64,000 nucleotides of DNA from NCBI GenBank assembly GCA_002914805.1, contig JXTB01000231.1, positions 468,933-532,932 on the forward strand. The letters run 5' to 3'. The number at the start of each line of letters is the position of its first letter. Positions within the stretch are counted from its first letter, which is position 1. Both the position numbers and the translations under genes were made by a program. The DNA comes from Parasponia andersonii (taxonomy: Eukaryota; Streptophyta; Magnoliopsida; Rosales; Cannabaceae). The notes below the pieces were generated by a model. That model saw nothing but the letters and a program-made list of their open reading frames with translations. It was not told where the DNA came from and did not search any database. Below are positions 32,306 to 45,479 of this stretch, piece after piece.

Positions 32306-35300
32306 AGAGAGAGAAAGAGCATTAATGATGTACGTCTTTTCATGCACTTCATTATAGCCATTGGATCACCATTAGATGGTGATCCAACGACTTAAAAAAA
32401 AATACCTACCCATAGATAAAAAAAAAAAACTATTAGATTGGCAACTATATATATATATATATATAAAAGTACACATACTGATACAACACAATTCCATTTT
32501 TCTTGATCAACCACCTTCTTTTTCTCAATTATTAATTACTCTTGATCAACAGTGTCCGGACAATAACCAAACTTAACAAATAAATAATTATTTTGTTCAT
32601 ACACACTAATTAGTACACTATTTATGTATGCTTTATAGTAGTACTAATTGTCACACTTTTTAATTGGGGTTTCAAATTATTGAGCACCTCCTGTCCTGAC
32701 CTAACTACTCTAGGGTGAACTATGTTGTGGCCCCGTTTTGTAATTCTTAGTTATTGGTGCCATATCAAATAAATTAACTCGAAAATTTATACTAATTAAA
32801 TAGTACAAATTCATTACATCCATGTACTTGTGAGAGGTGGAACTATAAATAACAGTTTATATATCAGTAGGATTTTTTGTTTTTTTTTTTCAAAAAGATT
32901 TTTCTCACTATTGCAAAGTAGGTTATATATTGCAAATTAGGTTATATATGTTGGATTGCTGGGTGCTAACCGACATAATTACACATTGTTTTGAGGGGAA
33001 AAAAAGAAAAGAAAAGCAAAGTGCTTCTAGCATGTAGTCCCCTTTTGGCCTTTGATTTGTGTACATTTTTTGTCCTTAATCTTGAAGCATCATGTAATAT
33101 GCATCTATTATTCCAACTTGACTAGTGAGAGATACAGTATTAATTTCTTAATAGATTGGTTCCCTTAACTTGATCAAGAGATATATACATATATACATAC
33201 ACTATTTATTAGTATTGTGATTATAATTTAATTAATTGGTGTGCGTGCATGTGTGTGGTGAGATGCGATGATAATTGGAAGAGGAAGATAAGGATCCTTG
33301 ACGTCAATCACTTTGACTTTGTAAATCGATCTTTTTGTTTGAAAAAATATAAATCGCATTTTTTGATTTGATATGCTCGATCAGGTGATGAAGATTTTTC
33401 TGTTCCGTTTATTTTTTAAAATAAAGATAATTATATCATAAGATATAGACTAATAATATATACCATGTCATATTCTGGCTTTGTAGCTTAATATAACCTG
33501 TGTTATAATTAGCTACTCATGTGACAAAAACTGACAAAATATAAGTCCGCGTATATTAATTGTTTAATTTTTTGGTCTAAGATAAAAAAAATTGTAACAG
33601 TTTGATTTCTATGTTTCCAATAATGGAGTATATTATTGAAAATCTGGCCAGAGTATATGCTTTCTCTGAACTCTGAAGTAGTACCCATGATCTAAAGTTG
33701 GTTCAAGTAACTAGTTTAAACAGGGTGCTAATCAGCACAAGTACGCTAGGGCACGAATATATATATATATATATATGGGCTAACAACATACGTTCAACAA
33801 CCCAATTGTAAACGCACTAGTTAATTTACACATGTCATAAAATATGATATGGGACTTTATACTGATGTTCCATCGTTCTCTAATGACCTTTAATTGTTAC
33901 TTAATTTTTTTTCCTTTCTTTTTTCTTTTTTCACTTGGAAATGGGGATTTAAACTTTTTAGAATTCTTTATAATGGGAAAAAAATAGTTCCTACTAGGCT
34001 ATGCCTATAATTACCTGTTTTTGACTTACTTTTAAGTGGTAGAAATTTATTTTATTTTATTTCTGAAAGGAAGTGGTAGAATTAATTTTAAACCTAATTA
34101 CTTACCAAGTAAAAATTATATCCACACAAAACAATTGAGAAAAGAAAAAGGAGTACGGACAATTGGGTATATGATAAGATTTAATCTTTATTTTTTCCCA
34201 AATTAAATTACATAATCCACCTTGAGTTTCTAAATAACAGAGAATCATCCCTTAATAAGATTACCAAAATATCATATTGGTTTCAAAGAGTAACAAAAAT
34301 CCGTGGATATTAATGGTTTCATACAAATATCATCTCTGATGTGATTCCCTTTAATTTTGAATCAACCGTAACATTTGTATATAAACTGAAATATGAGGGG
34401 GAGGATGTTATTATTATCACAAATACAAGGTAGAGTTTGTATTTAGTCAAAAATTTGAAAATAATTATGTAATATATAAACCTAAATGTATAACGAGGAG
34501 TAAATAAGAAAAGAAGAACTCAAGGCAAAATTAAAAAAAAAAGAAAAAAATCCTAGCCTTTTCCTTCTAATAAAAAAGGTCAGTACTGTCTTGCTTAGAA
34601 GTTAGAGATAGGGTTTTCCTTTCTCCTATCCGACTTCCTCTCTTCACCCTCTTCTTCCTCCTCTTTTTTACCTTTTTTTTTTTTTCAGTTTTAAAAAGTT
34701 AATATCTAGATTTAGTTTATAACACCACCTTTTATGTGGATTTTAGTCTGGTTTAGATCTTAAATATAAGATTTCTTCTCAGAACTTGATCTGTTTAGTG
34801 GTCAACTTTTATTTTATTTTTTACAAACATAGATCTCAATTAGTGTTGAACTCATATAGATTACTCTGCTAAGAATCCAGCTAGAAGCAAGTATTGAAAA
34901 AAATAAATTAATGGTGATCTTTGTTATATCTTTTTCTTGAAGAGTAATTTACACATTTGTTTGTAATTGTATTTGTAATCTATTTTTCGTCTCTATTTTT
35001 TGAGAAATTTAAAATTATAATTTTTATACTCAAGTTGTAATTTTGAAAATGTTAATTCGATTATATATATATATATATATATATTTAAAAATCTATTGCA
35101 AGCATAGGGTAAGCCCATATGTGATCTTTTAATTTATTTGATGTGTTGCAGTTCAACCTTTTTGGAAAGGTATATATGCTCAGTACGTAACACTTTTCAA
35201 AAGATTTACATACCGAGCAAGTTGCAAGAGACGTAACACTTTTCAAAAGATTTACATACCGAGCAAGTTGCAAGAGAGAGAAGGTAATCATCACATGCAT

Positions 35301-37305
35301 GGTCTCCTAACAAACAAAAGATTATGCCACTGTAAAATTGCTGTGATTGCATGCTAGGCTGTTTCTGCTTCATATGTTGTACCAGAATAACTAAAAAGAA
35401 AGAAAAACGAAAAAGATAAATCAAAGAGCTCTCTGGCTAAACACTAGTAATACCTTTTATACATATGAGGCCTTATCAAAATCAAATTAAAGCATCTCCT
35501 ATAATGGCACCATGCCTATGCTAAATTCTAGCATTTGGTCAAATAATATATCTCAAATGTATGGCATACTAGCATGTTTTAAAATTCAAAATATTGTCAT
35601 TATAGTATGTGTTAAAATTTATAGTATTATCGCTAGCAATATGTATTAGAATTTACAATATTGTTATTATAGCATATTTAAAATTTATAATATTGCAATT
35701 ATTTTAAATTAATTAAAATATGTACATTTTATAATATCCCAATCTTGATGCATGCATACCTTTTTTTAATAATTTTTTCCATTAAAATTTATTACGATGT
35801 TATACTCAATAAATTCATATAAATTGAAACTCTAATTTACAACTTTGCTACTCACATATCTCGTAAGACAAAGAAAATTGAATAATCACAAGTGAAAGGA
35901 AAGCATGAAAAACCTTTCTCATTTGTTAAGTGAAGTGGAGTTTTTCATGATTAGTAATTAGATAGTAAATACTAGGAGTAAATAAAAATGGTGTTTAAAT
36001 ACAAATTAAATAGCATTATTTTTATCATGCATATGTATCAGAGTAAAACCTAAAAAGCGTCTAGTAAATTTAGCATGCTGTCATGATAAATTAATTAACG
36101 TTAGCACACCCCTTTCCACATTCATGCATTGTAGATGTCGAAGATGCAAACATAATAGATCCAATTTAATTATGTAGGCATTCAGTATTGATTATTAGAT
36201 ATCGATAAGGAGTTTGTTTGTTTTGTTTTTTTTTTTCCCTATCATTCCGTACTATCAGGAAGACACCTTTTTAATTGTAGTCTATGAGTAGAATTTCCCA
36301 TATTAAAATGTAGTTAAAAAGGAGAGATGAAAGCATTTTCTTATAAAAGTTGTTAGAGTCGAAGGTACAATCTCAACTGACGAAGCATGATTCTCCCACG
36401 CACACAGAATACTGCATTGATGAGAGTAAATAAATTAGGTCATCAGTTCCATGACACCATGTGCACTTGAAAGTAATTTGCAATTATGCTTGTCTTATTG
36501 TCTTATTCACACCTTGTCTAATACACTGTGTTCAATATTTGCTTTATCTATGTCTTTTGTGCATGCTAAATTCATCAATATTAAGATTGAATTGAACAAA
36601 ACAAAAAGATTTTCGTTTCATTGTTTTTAATCAAGTATTAGTTTGTATTACTGTGTAAATTCAAACTGGTTTATGCAAAACTACTTTAATTTCAATGTGT
36701 AGAAAAAGGATTAAATCATTTCTTTTTTTCTAAAAAAAGAAAGAAAAGAATGAAGTGGCCTCTATGGACCCGGCCGTACGTCCTAGTTTTAGACCGGATA
36801 TGTCAATCTTTAATTGGAAAAATTAGAAGAAAAAAGGAATTATTTTGTTATGGTAAATGCAATATAGTAGAAGAGAGAGTTCTATCTTTTTTCTTGCAAG
36901 TTGCAAGCAGATAAGAAAATTCGAATAAATAATTTTTAAATTTTTTTAATAAAATCACTTTTTTTTGGCCGAAGAAAAGTACTTTAAACAGTATACCTCA
37001 AAAGGAGTACTTTAAGTGCCGAAATTAATTCAAATGACCCTTTTTAAACACGAAAATGTTAAAATAGCTTTCAAAAGTTTCACTAATATGCCGTTAGTAT
37101 AACACCGTCTTTTTTTTTTTCCCCGTATACATGGTAAGTTAACTTGGACCTTCTCATCTAGATGCTATTTCCTTTTCTGAAAAAAATAATAGGATCTTGT
37201 TAGATCTGTATTACTTTTTTTTAATAAAACATCTGTATTATTTCTGTTGGTAATCCCCCCCACCCCTATTAAGTGTCTCTGCAATTTGATACATGTATAG
37301 AAAGT

Positions 37306-37345
<40 letters not shown>

Positions 37346-39149
37346 TTACAGGTACCTATAAACGAACTCAAAGTATGAAGGCTACATATTAGTTTAGCAT
37401 ATTAGTTTCGGTCGCCATGCGTTCATTTGCAAAATGAAAAATGCTAGGAGGGTATAAATTGGTGATAAGTTCCATATAATTGCGCATCAAATAAACAATA
37501 TTGTGACATTTTTTATAACAAATTACTGATCTCTTGCTATAAGCGTTACCTACCATAAGCAGTAGACTCACTTACGATATTCTTGATCTCTCATGCAACA
37601 ACGATGCTTGGTACTATCAGTGTCTGCTGGCTAGCTATTTTCTTTAATAGAATCTGCAGTGTAACTCACCAGAGTTAATATTGTTAATGGACCCTAGCAA
37701 GAAATCCAAAAGAGACAAATACTAAATTAATGCGACCCTATTATATAATGACAAGTTTTCCAAAATTTTGAGGACATACCTAGCTAGAGGCCTAGTAGCA
37801 CTTTCCACTTTGTCCCTAAGAAAGTTTTCTCTCATTTCAAAAGTTGATCTTTTCTCTCATTTTGTCGTTTAATTGTTCTCTACTATTGTCACTTTCCGAT
37901 GTGGCTCTTGCGTAACACTATCTATGGCTCATATAGCTTGAACCCAATTATTCTACCTCTTGCCCTTAGCTGTATGTGCACGGTCCCTTTTTCAATTTGG
38001 GGTTTTCATCGACTATAAGTAACACCATAATTGGCAAAGAATAAAAATTCCCAACTCTCTGTCCTTTCTTTTTCTTTTTGGACTTAAATTTATATTAACA
38101 GGTACAAAAGATGGGCATAAATAAATTAAAAAGAAAAAAACGACCCAACGCTTAAAAACTCTTTTTATAACTTTTTAAATTTATATACAAAAGTTTTTCT
38201 ATTGCGCAAATCTACTTTTCAATATGGCAAAATTAATGATGCCCAGCATGTATGTCTTTTTTCTTTTTTTCCCTCCAAAAACCTATAGATTAAGGGAAAG
38301 GTATGGGACATGTACATGGGTATGTAATAAAAAATTAAGGGACTAGTTTGTCTGTGTGGTCAACTTTTTTTCTGTCATTGGTTCACACAAGCCCAGTTCA
38401 ATTATTTATGGGTGCTGAACAAAATGATGGATGTCCATTCTCATGTCTGCTGTTCCCGAACAAAGGTACTAAAATGTTAGGTCTCTTCAACTTGTTAAAT
38501 TGAGTTTCAATGTTGGGTATCTTAAAGAACCAACATATTAGGGTTATATAATTTTTGGAGGGTAAGATTAGGATTATACTTTCAATACTTATTGATGTCC
38601 AATTAGAAATTTGGTGGACTAAATAGTACACCTTATAAGCTAAATAACTAGTAAAATTGTTTCATCAAGTCATGTGTAGGACGCTTTTGTAGGCTGTTTA
38701 TTGTTAATTAATTACCCACGAGGGGAGCTAATTGATTACCCAACATGACGGTACTGTTTTAGTTAAGATATAAAGTTTTGGGGAAAACCATCTTTAGAGA
38801 GGGATTTAGTTATGAAAAAGTGATGAGGGCGTGCTTTGTTGATGTTATATTATTTGGGTTGTAACCTTTAACATGTTAACTGCATGTTCAACTTGTTAAG
38901 CCAAAGAAAAGTAGGACATTTTCAACCATTGGAACTTCGTTTACTTTCCTATTTCGTCCTCAAATTGCCGTACTTGCACGTATATTTCAATTGCTTTTTA
39001 TCTTTACCTCGAAAACTTTAAACGGTCATGTGAGATTCTTATGAGTCCTAACTCGTCAATATTAATTCTCCATAGTTAATTAATTGAGTACTGCTGAGAG
39101 ATATTGCTGGTGTCCAATGCCTTATGATCGTGTGTTTAGCTGTAATTAT
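32306..39149. other. Long AT-rich intergenic stretch, no gene recognised
   Basis: No open frame has a family signature. Microsatellites: TA at about 32445-32464, 33757-33777 and 35066-35084; AC followed by AT at about 37308-37345. A CRE-like TTGACGTCAATC with a nearby TTTGACTTTG lies at about 33298-33322, a possible isolated regulatory site. A tandem duplication at 35185-35276 is listed separately. Confidence 0.5.
35185..35276. repeat. Perfect 46-bp tandem duplication
   Basis: Units at 35185-35230 and 35231-35276 are identical (each begins ACGTAACACTTTTC and ends GTTGCAAGAG). On the minus strand each unit contains TTGCTCGGTATGTAAAT, similar to a splice donor, but no flanking exon was recognised. 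Confidence 0.95.
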
Positions 39150-39295
39150 TGTTTGATTATAGTTAATAGACCCACTAGCACTAGCAATAGCTTCTGTAGC
39201 CAAGACTATGTTATTAGAGCAAGAGGCGCGGGTTCAAAACCAACCACCCTTTCTCTTCTCGTTAATTTGTAATATAAAAAAAATAATAAACAAAG
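39150..39295 (+). mobile_element. SINE-like sequence (candidate)
   Basis: TTATTAGAGCAAGAGGCGCG followed by GGTTCAAAACC resembles tRNA-derived pol III boxes A and B (box B GGTTCGAATCC type). About 50 bp later comes an A-rich tail (AATATAAAAAAAATAATAAA). Length and order suit a short or 5'-truncated SINE. No target duplication was seen. Confidence 0.35.
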
Positions 39296-41271
39296 ATATA
39301 TAATTATAATATGTTACATGTGACATTACGGCCCTATTGTATTATTTTAATGAAAAAATATTAATATTTTTCATTAAAATTATATTAGTATTTATTATTT
39401 TTCTTAATTTTGAAAGTATTATTGTCTTTTATTAATTAAATTGATTTAAAAAATTAACTTAGTGTATTAATTTTTAAACAAATTTAATTTCTTATTTTGC
39501 ATAATGATTTAAATTATAGAACACTCAATTCTCGTAATATTTTTTTTTTACAATTTGCCATATATATATATATATATATGAGAGAGATGAGACTAATTTT
39601 TAAATATAACATATTAGCGAGTAACAACATTAATAGGGAATTTGATCACTGCATGAGCATGACTAAATGTGGTAGAGGAAAATAAGAGAAAAAGAAAAGG
39701 TTGAGAAGAAGGAATAAGTAGAGTGAAGGAAACAATGAATATACCCGCAAATAATTAGTGATAACTCTTAGTTAAGCTAATAAACCTTACATGTCCCTTT
39801 CCGAACATTATCATGTCTTTTACTTTGTGAACCAAAAATTTAACTAAGCAGAGTGGAGGAGTAATTGGTAACCCTTTCGGCTGTAAAGTTCCACCAATAA
39901 TTCACAGTAATAACCATTTTTTTTTTCCCTATTGTGCTTCAAGGTAATGTAATAATGACCAGAATACATAATAATTTGATTAATTATTTTAATTTTTAGT
40001 TCCTAAACTACTTCAAAAAAGTTGTGAGTACTGGTGTCTAAACTTTCAAAAAGTTGTATTAGTCTTTTGCGAATGTTTTATGAATGCGTAGTAGAAAATA
40101 TCATTTATTAGGGACTCAATGTATGGCCTTTTGAAAGTAGATATGAGAAACTAGCAGCTTTGTAAATATATATATCAATCTAGTTTATATACTAAGTATA
40201 CTTAAATCTAGTTATATATATAGGATAAATAACTTTATTAGTCTTATGGAAAAAAAATCTCATTTTAGTCTTTACACTTTAAAATGTGTCGTATTAGTCT
40301 TAAATGATAAAAAATATTTCATTATAATCTTTTTTATTATATATTTTATTTAATTGTTATCAAAATGAGTATATATTAATTATATTTCTCATTATTTATT
40401 ATTGATTTTAATAAAATATAATATTTTAAACAATTCTACATTGCATGATTGTCCGATATGTTTAGAATTGATTTAATTCATGTTTTAATCTCTTTATAGT
40501 GCTGAATTATATTTTTGTACATAAAATAAGTATAACAAAATAATAAAATAATAAATGTATTTTATATGTTCATTTTATTGAAAATAAAATAATATGTATA
40601 TAACACAAATAATTAAAATAATTTTTTTAAATAATTTAAGAATCAAAATAGCGTAATTTAAAATTGAAAGAACAAAGTGAAATTATTTTTATAATTTAGG
40701 ACAAACAATACCATGTCATTTATCTTATATATATATATATAATATACCAACTTACATACAGAACCTATTTTTATATTAAGTATATTAGATTTTATACTAA
40801 GTAAATTATTTTATAAAATGTATATTCAACCAGATTTAGCTATAAAAACTGAAAACAAAAATTACAATAAAGTGTCCATTTTGCCAAAAGTCCCGTTAAA
40901 GTTTGAGTATCAAAATACACCTTTTCGGAATATAATAATGTAAGAACCGCAAAAATTAATTCTATAAATACGTATTTTAAAAAGCAACTTCCAAATTATT
41001 TGTTTTTGATAAATAAAACCTCTAGAAAAGGCTAATATAAAATTGTTAATTTTTCAAAAATAAACACTTTCACTCTGAAGTCTGAACCCCACACAACACA
41101 ATGGTATACTTTTTTGGGGAGTACAATTAGTAATTAATACTTCATGCTTACTTTTTTCTTTCCCTAGTGTCTAACTAGTACTTTTGGACACGAAATACAT
41201 TTAGAAAACAATTTGATGCAGTTCAAGGGTATAAGCCGTACTTGGGGAAACTCAGGCGTGCAATACGAAAA
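39296..41271. other. AT-rich intergenic DNA
   Basis: No gene recognised. A TA repeat lies at 39558-39579 and another at about 40725-40742. A MITE-like repeat at about 40215-40735 is listed separately. Confidence 0.5.
40215..40735. repeat. MITE-like sequence with imperfect terminal inverted repeats
   Basis: The left end TATAGGATAAATAAC and the reverse complement of the right end, ATAAGATAAATGAC, are similar. The next 50-60 bases on both sides share TTAGTC/TTTGTCC-type words. The interior is almost pure A/T. Size (about 520 bp) and lack of coding fit a MITE; family is not clear. Confidence 0.35.
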
Positions 41272-41417
41272 TCACAGGGGCATGTTCCTAATCAGTGGGA
41301 CTTCGGGACCATCAAATTGAGAAAACACTTCACTTGTACGAAGATACCCATCACCACCAACCAAAGCTTTGGCATATGCAAACACTGCAACTACTTCTGA
41401 ACCCATAAAAGGCTCAA
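41272..41417 (-). CDS. Unrecognised terminal exon (47 codons)
   Basis: On the minus strand an acceptor-like TAATGACAAG precedes an open stretch that reads EPFMGSEVVAVFAYAKALV, then GGDGYLRTSEVFSQFDG and PEVPLIRNMPL before a TGA at 41274-41272. The composition is protein-like and richer in GC than the flanks. An internal ATG could also start a 44-residue protein. I do not recognise the family. No convincing upstream exon was found up to about 43 kb, so this may be the last exon of a gene with a long intron, or an orphan piece of a broken gene. Confidence 0.4.
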
Positions 41418-42047
41418 CTTGTCATTAATTACAAAAATTAAACGCATATATAAAGAAACAATTTGGTTAATTTTGCCTAAATAAATAAACTAAGCTTTTA
41501 TTCCTAGAGCAAACTCTAGAGTGAGGAAGTCTACATATGGCGCTTTTATTTGGTCTTGCTTGTATTTCATGGATGGGTTCCTTTTTCCTCTGTTATGCAA
41601 TTTGATTAACTTGTAGAGGTAATGAACTATAAACATAATAAATGTATATGTATATATACTAATATGTGTACTTTTCTCATGTGTGTCAATTAATTTCATG
41701 TTTTCGAAATTTTTGTGAATTGTGGATAATAAATTAATTAGTTCGTTATAACTTTTGGGTTCATGAACTTGTTTAAGCCAATAATTAAAGAGATATCACT
41801 AGAAAAACAGTAACTCAAGATTTAAATTAATACTATTAGTTTACTCTAAAATGGGCAGAAAACACGTTGGATAACATATAGAATGATGATTGGCACTATT
41901 TGTTCTCGCCATTGGTTGGTTACACTGCTCAATATTGTGGAATTCGTACGCTAATTAATTAAATTATATTATCACTTCCCACGAAGTCCGTCAGGTTCAA
42001 CGTGGAGCTTAATACATAATTTTAATGTATATAAACAAACCTATCTC

Positions 42048-42080
<33 letters not shown>

Positions 42081-45000
42081 TCACGCTGCTTGTCTTTTTC
42101 GACATGCATATGTTTAGAACAGTTCCATGTTATATGCATTGACATAAGGATTGTATTAGATAGTATTTCGAATACTACGAGGTCATTAGTTAACTTACGG
42201 ATAACATTTTATAATAAACACTAATTAACAATATATATATACTATTTTATTATTATTTTTTAGTTATTTTATAATAGTCATTAATATTATTTTTTTGATT
42301 TTTTTACTTTTTATTATAAAAAATATACGTGTTAAATTTTTGTTGACCATAATTACTATTAATAAGTAAAAAAAAATATCGTTGTCATATATATTACCGA
42401 GTTTTGAGTCTGTGTACAAAGATAAAATCTTTGACAAGCTGATTAGTTTTCTTGGAATTTATTACCGTTTGTTTACAAAGAGAACGAGAAGAATTGAATA
42501 TCACATTTGCCAACGTTTTTCTATGAAATAAAATGCAAACGACACCCTGTGTGAGTCAAAGTACCTTCTTTTGGTGTGGACTCGGGGTTAAACTGACAGG
42601 TCTGTTTCACTGTTTTTTTTTTCATTCAACAAAAATAAATAAATAATGCAACATATACAAGTTTTGTTTTAACCCCTTTCCAAATCAAAGGAGAGGAGGA
42701 AAAAAGGAAAAAAGAAAAAAAAAAAAGTATTAACCCCATGTTGGGCCCCATAAACTTGGGTTAGACTTCACAGTACTCTCTTTGAAGTGGGCTCAGGGCC
42801 GGGTCCATCTCATATTTTTGCATTCTTGAAAGATACAAGTGAGTTTTCTTATCTGATCAAGGCTAGGCTACTGAAATTCAAACCTTGATAATCCAGTTCA
42901 CGTTGGTATTAAAAATTTAGTAAATTATTTGAGATATTTAGTATTATCCTTATATTGGACCAGTTATACTTTGCTTTGAGCGAGGTGGTACTAATACTGA
43001 ATACATTAAATATAATTAATAGTTAGATTCAATGTATTATAATATTAAAAAATATATTTATCTTTATATTTATTTTGATGNNNNCAAGGCAAAAATGTGT
43101 GCTTTTATATTAAACTATTGTAAAGCAAAAATGTAAATTTATAGTGGTCCGAAAGGAACTTTGGAATTAGGACGTATAGTCATTGAATGATTATGCCTTC
43201 TTCACCTTTTGGGAAAAGAATTTTAATTTCCTCCTTCTATTTTTTTAAATGGCTAAATAAATAAAATTTTATAGAACTTACTTTGGAAAAATGAATGCAT
43301 GAACCCTAAAATTAGTCTCTTTCATAGACTCGTAACCACAAATTAAACTCCTCCCCCTCCCCCCCTCTCTCTCTCTCTCAATTTTTTATTTTTTTAAAAA
43401 AATTAATTTGCTTTTTTAAATATAAAATTGAATATTTGACATTTAAGTTGTTTGGTTGAATGTGTAATAGATAATTTAATTACGAACTCTCTGGTATTTT
43501 TAAATGCAAAATTGACAAAAATCAATATAATTTGTAACTGATAATTGTGAAACAATTTGACAGAATAATTTTGTATTAATAAAAACATAGGGGTATAAAT
43601 TAATACTTTGTTAAAATATATGACAAGTTTGTGGATTTTTTTCCCTTGATTTGAGAATCTATAATCTCAATAATAACTTATAGGCATAGGTTGGTTATTT
43701 TTGTGATTTGTCATACCTATATTGTAGTTATGCTGTGAGAAAAAAGGTCTAGATATGTAATAAATATAATTTACAAAATGGTTATACTATTTGAAATAAC
43801 TATCTAATAGTATATGTTATTCATGAATTTTAAGATATAAGTCTAAGATTTATACGTGCTATGTAATAGCATAATTTGGAATCTCCAATTTTTGTCTTTG
43901 TTTAACAATGTCTTAGAGAAGTTCTCTTAAAATATCAAGATATACAAACAATTCTAGAAAATTCAAGATTGCATTGATGGTATTAGTCTTAATAATTTTT
44001 TATCAAATATCAATATACAATTTAAAAATTAGCAAAAGTATATTAAATCTTGTTAAAAAATTGTTAATAATTTTTTTGTAACTTTTTTTATAATCTACTA
44101 AGAAAATTTTTAGAGTAAATAAAGTCTTGTACTAGAATCTAAAAATTTTTAAGTATGCATTACTTGTTGAAATTTTACAGTTTTTAATTATGTATGTTAT
44201 GAAACATGATTTTATAGTTGTACGATATGAGTATTCTTTTAAGATATATAAATGTTTATCTAGTGAAAAATGATAGAATGTATTAATATATATAATGAAT
44301 ATTACTGCATAAATAATAATAACAAGGGATAGACACATGGTTTCAAGAAGGTCGAGTGTGTTGTATTTCACTACAAGTACAAATAAAATTTTATAAGGAC
44401 CCAAAGTAAATAAATCTCACCCTATATGTTTATGTGCTATGTGTGATGCAGTTGTGATTATACTAATATATTGTTATATGCTCTACAATACTAATTGCAT
44501 TAAGTATATCGTGAACATGTGCATATATAGTTGTACAAATGATTTTCAATGAAATAAATTTTTAAAAGTACTATGTATCCGAAACTATGTTTTAAGAATA
44601 ATGTTTTCCTAAAGTGTAAATTAAGTTTTTAAAAAGAGTATGTGCAACTGACTGATTGACCTAGAGTCATCATATTAAGAACGAAAGTTTAACTGCGATA
44701 CTAATCATTGTAGTATGATAACTATATGGGGTCCAAATAGCTATAAGATCACATATATTTATCATGACACTATTTTATAGTCTATCACTTTTGATAAACT
44801 TAGCACTACACTATGTTGAGCTCAAATATGAAATGTTTGTGAAATGAAAATATTTATAAACAATATGTTTCCAAAAAGGTGGATACACAATTATAGTTCT
44901 AAAAGTATATTATTCATGTAACATGACATTCATTATATGCATAGAATTTGCTTGCTAAGTGCAAATTCATTACATTTATTTAAATTTGTTAAATGAGCAG

Positions 45001-45479
45001 TAATTCCTACTAGAGGTTGGCTGATGGCGGCAGAATCTCAAATGACAATAAAATATTTTAATCAACTTTATTTTTTATTTTCAAGTATTTAATTATTTGA
45101 CCAAAACTAACTGTGTTTTACATTTATGAAATATATAAAATCAATTTTTATTTTGAGAGTTAATTTCAATTATGAAGTACTAAGATGTATTTCTTTAGTT
45201 TGATGATGATTAGTAACTTTTTTTATTTAAAAAAATAACTGATCTTCCACTTTAACCTTATTAGGCTAGCTGTAAGATGACACTTTTTCAACCTAGATTT
45301 ACGGAATGCTATACATAAGTTGTTTTAGAAAAGTTTATAAACCTATTTTTTTTTATAAATGATAACTAGTTTTAAAATGATATTTTTTACAAAAAGTTTA
45401 TAAAAATAATCTATAATATAAATTCTCACAGTTTGTGATCACAACCTGACATGAGTTGTTAATAATATTCACAAAACAT
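41418..45479. other. AT-rich intergenic DNA with an assembly gap
   Basis: No gene recognised. NNNN at 43081-43084 marks unknown bases. A TA repeat is at about 42056-42080, and a CT-rich tract at about 43350-43378. A tiny minus-strand frame from an ATG near 41928 (MARTNSANHHS) has a fair start context but no support. Confidence 0.5.

Noticed and set aside
39215-39245. Possible tRNA gene from GGTTCAAAACC
   Set aside because: No acceptor or anticodon stem could be formed; better explained as SINE-like box B.
41905-41930. Short minus-strand ATG frame MARTNSANHHS as first exon of the 41.3-kb exon
   Set aside because: No clear splice donor in a matching phase and no protein similarity; not enough to join them.
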